From the NCBI RefSeq assembly GCF_005222835.1, contig NZ_STGA01000073.1, forward strand, positions 1 to 64,000: a stretch of 64,000 nucleotides of DNA, written 5' to 3'. The notes below the pieces were generated by a model, which saw only the letters and a list, made by a program, of their open reading frames with translations, did no database searches and was not told where the DNA came from. The stretch is from Rhizobium sp. FKY42 (lineage in GTDB: Bacteria; Pseudomonadota; Alphaproteobacteria; Rhizobiales; Rhizobiaceae). The position numbers and the translations under genes are program-made. This document shows positions 59,296 through 64,000 of this stretch, one piece after another. Position 1 is the first letter of the stretch. Each line of letters starts with the position of its first letter.

Positions 59296-61107
59296 TCAGG
59301 CGGCGCGATGCATGCGCATGTCCTGTTGGCCAAGACGGAACCCGGACAGCAGGCTCTGCAACTGACGGCTCTGCTCTTCCAGCGTCTGGCTGGAGGCAGT
59401 GGTTTCTTCCACCATGGCGGCGTTCTGCTGGGTCATCTGGTCCATGTGGCTGACGGAGGTATTGATTTCCTGCAGACCCGTGGCCTGCTCGCGGGAAGCT
59501 GTCGCAATTCCCTCCACCTGGGCATTCACCTGCTCCACCAGCTTGACGATCTCGACGAGAGCATCGCCCGTGGTGCGAACCAGCGAGACGCCCGCCTCAA
59601 CCTCATGGGCCGAATTCTGGATCAACTGCTTGATCTCCTTGGCAGCATTGGCAGAACGCTGGGCGAGTTCACGCACTTCCTGCGCCACGACGGCAAAGCC
59701 GCGCCCTGCCTCACCCGCACGGGCCGCCTCCACACCGGCATTAAGCGCCAGAAGGTTAGTCTGGAAAGCAATCTCGTCGATCACCCCGATGATCTGGCCG
59801 ATACGATTTGACGAGTCCTCGATACGCCCCATGGCTGTGATCGCCTCGCTGACGATCTCGCCGGAGCGACCGGCGCTCTTCTTCGTCTCCGCGACCATCG
59901 CACGGGCTTCCAAGGCGCGCTCCGAGGCAGTCTTTACTGTCGAGGTAATCTCTTCGAGAGCTGCCGCCGTCTGTTCCAGCGCAGCAGCCTGCTGTTCGGT
60001 GCGTCGGGAAAGATTATTGGTCGCATCGGAGATATCGGCGGAACTGCTGTGCACCACATGTCCCGTTTCGGAAATCTGCTCGATGGTCGAGCGTAAGGAA
60101 CTAACAGCAAGGTTGAAGTCGTTCCGCAGCTTGGTGTAATCGGCGCCGAGATCATCGAGCGCGATGGAAAGGTCACCACGCGCAAGGGCTTCAAGTGCGT
60201 ATCCCAGCGCACCCATGGCCCGCTGCTGGCTTTCTGAAGCCGCTCGGATTTCGCGGGCGGACTGTTCGCGGTCCAGCGCGATGGCGCGCTGCTGTTCGGC
60301 ATCGCGGGCCTGCAGTTCGGTGCGCTCATTGACTGCCGCGCGGAGAACTTCGATGGAATTCGCCATCTCGTTCAGTTCGCGAGAAGCGGTGCCAATCTCG
60401 ACCGCCACATTGGCCTCACCCTGCGCCATACGACCGAGAACCTGACGCATCGCGTTGATGGGCTTTGTAATGCCGCGGACAATCAGATAGGCGGCACAGG
60501 CAAGAATCAGCATTCCAATCCCGCAGACAATGCTGAACCGGATCGCCTTTTGCGCAAACAGGGCCTGCAAATCGTCGATATAAACACCCGTGCCGACGAT
60601 CCAGCCCCAGGGCTCGAAGCCGACCACATGCGAATACTTGCCCACCGGCTGGTCCGCTCCAGGCTTCGGCCAGTCGTAATCGACAAAGCCCTGGCCGCCC
60701 GCCTTGACTACCTTGACCATTTCCACGAACAGGAACTTGCCGTTCGGGTCCTTGTTCTGGGTCAGATCCGTGCCGTCGAGACTGGGCTTGATCGGATGCA
60801 TGACCATGCGCGGCTGCATGTCGTTGATCCAGAAATATCCGCTGCCATTGTCATAGCGCATCGCGCCGATAACCCGCTTGGCCTCGGCCTGCGCCTGTTC
60901 GCGGGTCAGCTTGCCGCTCTTCTCCTGATCATAGGCGGCCTTAAGCAAGCTGATCGCATTCGCATTCATGGCGGCAAGGGCCGATTTGCGTTCGGCCTCG
61001 ACTGCTGAGTAACTTTGCAGCAAACTGATGACCATAACAGCCACCAAGATGATCGCTGCAAGGCCCACCAGCAGGAACAACCGCGCCTGGAGACCAAAAG
61101 CCTTCAT
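59296..61107 (-). CDS. Methyl-accepting chemotaxis protein with Cache domain
   Basis: Transmembrane chemoreceptor, 603 residues. Helix 1 is at 8-30. The periplasmic part (about 31-190) is a single Cache domain: GSGYFWINDMQPRMVMHP, then FVEMVKVVKAGGQGFVDYDWPKP and EPWGWIVGTGVYIDD, the sCache_2 pattern known to bind small organic acids in relatives. Helix 2 is near 190-212, then HAMP (KPINAMRQVLGRMAQGE), then the signalling hairpin with EIAFQTNLLALNAGVEAARAG. The end lacks a clear CheR pentapeptide. Single gene with its own terminator. Confidence 0.93.
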   Translation of the reverse strand: MKAFGLQARLFLLVGLAAIILVAVMVISLLQSYSAVEAERKSALAAMNANAISLLKAAYDQEKSGKLTREQAQAEAKRVIGAMRYDNGSGYFWINDMQPRMVMHPIKPSLDGTDLTQNKDPNGKFLFVEMVKVVKAGGQGFVDYDWPKPGADQPVGKYSHVVGFEPWGWIVGTGVYIDDLQALFAQKAIRFSIVCGIGMLILACAAYLIVRGITKPINAMRQVLGRMAQGEANVAVEIGTASRELNEMANSIEVLRAAVNERTELQARDAEQQRAIALDREQSAREIRAASESQQRAMGALGYALEALARGDLSIALDDLGADYTKLRNDFNLAVSSLRSTIEQISETGHVVHSSSADISDATNNLSRRTEQQAAALEQTAAALEEITSTVKTASERALEARAMVAETKKSAGRSGEIVSEAITAMGRIEDSSNRIGQIIGVIDEIAFQTNLLALNAGVEAARAGEAGRGFAVVAQEVRELAQRSANAAKEIKQLIQNSAHEVEAGVSLVRTTGDALVEIVKLVEQVNAQVEGIATASREQATGLQEINTSVSHMDQMTQQNAAMVEETTASSQTLEEQSRQLQSLLSGFRLGQQDMRMHRAA

Positions 61108-61334
61108 TCAAATACCCCAATCTAAAAAATCTTCCATGAAGATATGGCGGGAACATTACGGATCGGTAAATTCTAACTAAATATCTTGCCTTGCGTCATT
61201 TTCGTAAAGCTAAACCCCTAGAGAATATCAAGTCTTTCGAAATGTATATTGCGGCGCACAATGATCTGGTTGATATTAAGTCCATGCGCGACATTCAATT
61301 ACAATACTATTCGTTATGCAGAGGGAGCCGCTAC

Positions 61335-61727
61335 GTGAGTGACAGGATCGAAACGCTGAAACCGGATGGCGAACTGACCTTGCGCACGCTTGCAATGCCC
61401 GGAGACGCCAACCCGGCGGGTGATATTTTCGGTGGCTGGGTCATGGCACAGATGGACCTGGCAGCCGGCATCCGCGCCGGTGAGCGCGCCCGCGGCAGGG
61501 TTGTGACCGCTGCGGTGAAGGAGATGGCCTTCCAGCGACCAGTCAAGATCGGCGACACGCTGAGCATCTATACGTCGATTGAACGGATCGGACGAACGTC
61601 AATCACGCTGCATGTGGAAGCCTGGGCTATTCGATCACGGCACGGCATCACTGAAAAGGTGACGGAAGCAACCTTCATCATGGTCGCGATCGATGACGCT
61701 GGGCAACCGGTTGCCGTTCCCGCCTGA
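61335..61727 (+). CDS. Acyl-CoA thioesterase (YciA-like hotdog)
   Basis: Hydrolyses acyl-CoA; 130 residues with one hotdog domain: LAMPGDANPAGDIFGGWVMAQ holds the catalytic Asp, and AVKEMAFQRPVKIGD the helix and strand. I take the GTG at 61335-61337 as the start because GAGGGAG lies eight bases before it and it matches the family length; the frame is open about 50 codons further upstream through codons that do not read like this family. Chain-length preference cannot be read. Confidence 0.88.
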   Translation: MSDRIETLKPDGELTLRTLAMPGDANPAGDIFGGWVMAQMDLAAGIRAGERARGRVVTAAVKEMAFQRPVKIGDTLSIYTSIERIGRTSITLHVEAWAIRSRHGITEKVTEATFIMVAIDDAGQPVAVPA

Positions 61728-61739
61728 CAGGCGACATTT

Positions 61740-62921
61740 TCAATTCGTCTTGACGAAAAGGCTGCTTGGCTCGAAGCCAAGACCAGGGAATACTTTCGCA
61801 TTCAGGTTGGCAGCTGTAATCTCGAACTGCTGGAAAAGGAGTGCCGCCAGCAGTTCGCGAATGTCACGCGTCGGCGCCAGATCCCGCCCCTCGAACAATT
61901 GTCCTTCGGCCAGTCCTGGCCAATTACCAAGAATGCGTCCGCCGGCAATCGCGCCTCCTGCCAGAAGCGCAGCGCTCGCGGTGCCGTGATCGGTGCCGCC
62001 GGTTGAATTTAAACGCAGCGAGCGACCGAACTCGGTTATGGCTACCACTGCGGTTTGCTGCCAGGCAGCCTCACCCATACCGGCCTGAAGATTGAGAACC
62101 GCCTCGGAGAGGAGACGAGCGGATTCGGCCAGATCCCGTTTCTGTTCTTGATGTGTATCCCAGCCTGCAAGCGAAAAGCTGGCGACACGATAATCCTCCG
62201 CCAGAAGTGAGCCGGCCAGTCTGGCCAGGTCTGCAATGCCTGCAATGCGCGCCTGCGGGTTCACGATTGGCGGCAGCGGATCAAGATCGGACATGCCCGC
62301 ACCAGCCTTGCCAAAAACGGGGTCGGTTTGAAACAGTGCCTGCAAACTGTGGATTTCGTCCTGAGCCATGGGGAAATCGCTTTGCGTCGCCCAGACGTCT
62401 GTCCTGTTGCCGCCGGTCATGATCAGTTCGACGCTGGTGGTTATGTCGACCGCTGCGCGCGAAGCCGTGCGAGGAAACAACGCAAGTGCCCGGTTCAACC
62501 AGCCGGTCCGCGATCCACTTCCAAGGGGATTTCCCGTTTCGAGCACATCTTGCGCCTCAAAATGGCTGAGGCGACCACGGTAAGGACTGGCAATGGCATG
62601 CGCGAAGGATAAATGGCCCGCCCTCCACAGCGGCATCAAACCAGAAGCTGCGGGGTGCAGACCGAAAAAGCCATCGAGATCGATCAATCCGCTCTCCGGC
62701 GTGAGGGTAAGTTCGGGGCGGAGGACGGCAAGGTTGGGATCGCCATAGGGCTGAACGAGGTCGATCCCATCCATGCCTCCTCGCAACAGTATGACGACCA
62801 GTCGACGGTCACCCGATGTCGCGGCAAGGCTGACATTCGGCAACACGGATAAAGCCGCAGCGGCACCGAGCGACGCAAGAAAGCCGCGGCGTTTGAGCCG
62901 GAATTGGATATGGGCGGCCAT
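61740..62921 (-). CDS. DUF1501 domain secreted protein
   Basis: A 393-residue protein with a Tat signal (FRLKRRGFLASLGAAAALSVL). The DUF1501 fold is alkaline-phosphatase-like: VVILLRGGMDGIDLVQPYGD, AIASPYRGRLSHFEAQDVLE and GGTDHGTASAALLAGGAI with the late His. The reaction is unknown. GGAG lies six bases before the ATG at 62921; another ATG at 62927 overlaps the stop of the DUF1800 gene (ATGA). These two families are almost always paired, so the pair is an operon. Confidence 0.9.
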   Translation of the reverse strand: MAAHIQFRLKRRGFLASLGAAAALSVLPNVSLAATSGDRRLVVILLRGGMDGIDLVQPYGDPNLAVLRPELTLTPESGLIDLDGFFGLHPAASGLMPLWRAGHLSFAHAIASPYRGRLSHFEAQDVLETGNPLGSGSRTGWLNRALALFPRTASRAAVDITTSVELIMTGGNRTDVWATQSDFPMAQDEIHSLQALFQTDPVFGKAGAGMSDLDPLPPIVNPQARIAGIADLARLAGSLLAEDYRVASFSLAGWDTHQEQKRDLAESARLLSEAVLNLQAGMGEAAWQQTAVVAITEFGRSLRLNSTGGTDHGTASAALLAGGAIAGGRILGNWPGLAEGQLFEGRDLAPTRDIRELLAALLFQQFEITAANLNAKVFPGLGFEPSSLFVKTN

Positions 62922-62923
62922 CG

Positions 62924-64000
62924 TCATCTCCGATTGAACTGCGGTGACGCCAGCACCATGGTCAGCCCGTGCACTTTGCTGGGGGCTGCTGAAATAAGTT
63001 CCCGCGTTTGCGCGTGGGCGAGATCGGCAAGCACCATGTCGAGAAGCGCCAGAGGCGTCACATCGGATGCCAGAAGTCGCACCGCTATACGTGCCCATGC
63101 AACGCGTTCAGCAAGATGCCCCGGCATCAGCCAGCTTGCGGCATCGTCGGGAAATCCCGCGGGACTCGGCGGCTCCCAGACGGGTTGTCCCATGCGACGC
63201 AGCGACTGAAGTGTCAGTAGTCTTGCCACGCCCGGTTTCCGCCGTGGCGGAACTTTGCCATCCGGCGGTGGCACATCGTCCCCGTCTCGATCATCATCGG
63301 CATTCACGAGTGCATCGAACTCTCCACCCTTCACATCGAACGCCCGCAGGGCCGAGACGACGAATTCGAAAGGCGCTATCACCTTGCTGGCCTCCGGCGC
63401 GAAAGCTGCCGGATGTTCGAGCATCGCGCGGTAGACCTCGGTCAAATTGCCGCCACTCGCCTGCCAACGTTGGATCATCCCGTTCAGCATGTCCGGATTG
63501 ACCTCTTCGCTAATGAAGTGGCGAACGAGCTTGTTACAGATGTTGCGGGCAGTTGCCGGATGGTTGGCAAGGTCCGTCAGCATCTCCAGGTGATCAGAGC
63601 CGTTGCGTGCACGGTCACTGTAGGATTTGCCGAGCAGGACATGGGCACCGGGCTCCGCCCGGCCAGGACGGTTGCTGACTTCAAGGCTCCGGAGATCGAG
63701 GGACAGACCGGTCAGGATCAGCGCGGCGCCATTGACATCGGCGACCGTAACCTCCGCCTGATCTCCCAGCGAGTGTACTTCCAGAATCTCCTGCGCCAGG
63801 CTCTGGTTCAATGTGCCCCCGCTTCTCTCGGCGACCGGAGACTGCGGGCCGACAGAGGATGCCTGATCAAGATAGATAAGCATGGCCGGATGCAGCACCG
63901 CCGCCTTCAGCAGATTTCCAAAGTTGCCAGCCAGGTTGGGCCGTATTGCCTCCGCCTCGAACAGTGGCGCAAGAAGCCGCATCTCGTAGGTCTTCGTGGC
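62924..64000 (-). CDS. DUF1800 domain protein (5' end outside window)
   Basis: The 3' part of a DUF1800 gene; about 358 codons are inside the window and the frame runs off the right edge. Recognised by TKTYEMRLLAPLFEAEAIRP, GNFGNLLKAAVLHPAMLIYLD, QSLAQEILEVHSLG and ICNKLVRHFISEE. The family is secreted and always beside DUF1501; its role is unknown. Its stop overlaps the next gene by a few bases. Confidence 0.9.
   Translation of the reverse strand, partial: ATKTYEMRLLAPLFEAEAIRPNLAGNFGNLLKAAVLHPAMLIYLDQASSVGPQSPVAERSGGTLNQSLAQEILEVHSLGDQAEVTVADVNGAALILTGLSLDLRSLEVSNRPGRAEPGAHVLLGKSYSDRARNGSDHLEMLTDLANHPATARNICNKLVRHFISEEVNPDMLNGMIQRWQASGGNLTEVYRAMLEHPAAFAPEASKVIAPFEFVVSALRAFDVKGGEFDALVNADDDRDGDDVPPPDGKVPPRRKPGVARLLTLQSLRRMGQPVWEPPSPAGFPDDAASWLMPGHLAERVAWARIAVRLLASDVTPLALLDMVLADLAHAQTRELISAAPSKVHGLTMVLASPQFNRR

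Noticed and set aside
61721..61733. A terminator at the end of the thioesterase gene
   Set aside because: CGCCTGACAGGCG has only a four-pair usable stem, and although TTTT follows it I judged it too weak.
1..64000. tRNA, rRNA, CRISPR array, prophage or complete insertion sequence
   Set aside because: None of the characteristic sequences (cloverleaf stems with conserved loops, repeat-spacer arrays, transposase or integrase motifs) was seen in any part of the window.

Overview
The window looks like chromosomal DNA of a Rhizobiaceae member (Agrobacterium, Rhizobium or Allorhizobium type). The signs are the overall G+C richness, the gene families present (a STAS-fused MlaE operon, class II DAHP synthase, BluB, MoaA next to DUF971, a usg gene, a PdhS-type kinase) and close sequence identity to alphaproteobacterial orthologues I know. 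I cannot name a species. No tRNA, rRNA, CRISPR array, prophage or complete insertion sequence is visible. It is mostly core metabolism on both strands, with small islands of decay.

Layout. 1-0.9 kb: no intact gene; a hairpin pair that may be the 3' part of a small RNA, a 42-codon coding relic and the terminator of the next operon. 0.9-6.3 kb (minus): an Mla-like lipid-transport operon (STAS-permease, ATPase, MCE protein, auxiliary lipoprotein) and an MFS transporter. 6.5-13.6 kb: UDP-diacylglucosamine diphosphatase-like phosphoesterase, malic enzyme maeB, a secreted four-cysteine protein, bluB, an orphan small gene and nadE. 13.6-22.7 kb: a regulatory/sRNA-like gap, class II DAHP synthase, a TadG-like VWA protein, gor, DUF2059-rpiA, gph and a large L,D-transpeptidase. 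23-30 kb: fumC, a GGDEF cyclase, a PPOX-type flavoprotein, LtrA, DUF971 and moaA. 29.6-36.8 kb: a ruined PAS chemoreceptor, a cysteine-cluster protein, an intact chemoreceptor, and two tandem DMT permeases running into mobA-mobB. 36.8-48.5 kb: a proline-rich OmpA protein, usg, a methyltransferase, a HemJ/CopD-like protein, the ssuADCB sulfonate operon, a beta-hydroxyacid dehydrogenase, an Lrp regulator and a uracil-DNA glycosylase/nuclease pair. 48.6-64 kb: a PdhS-like histidine kinase, a toxin-antitoxin pair with a broken toxin, divergent cobT and cobS, DUF1289 with a membrane aspartic protease, an ABC-2 exporter, GNAT, panC-panB, an extensin-like lipoprotein, a Cache chemoreceptor, an acyl-CoA thioesterase, and DUF1800-DUF1501 cut by the right edge.

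How the genes work together. bluB makes 5,6-dimethylbenzimidazole, cobT activates it and cobS joins it to cobinamide, so the lower-ligand half of B12 synthesis is here in two places. moaA, mobA and mobB cover the first and last steps of molybdenum cofactor synthesis. ssuA-D imports alkanesulfonates and releases sulfite. maeB, fumC, rpiA, gph, panBC and nadE are central metabolism and cofactor supply. The Mla-like operon, OmpA, L,D-transpeptidase, extensin-like protein and LpxH-like enzyme belong to the cell envelope.

The most interesting non-genic signal is a roughly 100-bp two-hairpin repeat present twice (11741-11844 and 27891-27995), each time beginning exactly at the stop codon of the adjacent gene. 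Next are a three-hairpin intergenic transcript candidate near 13.78-13.88 kb, a toxin gene broken by a single nonsense codon beside an intact antitoxin, and a chemoreceptor gene broken by stops, a frameshift and a deletion.
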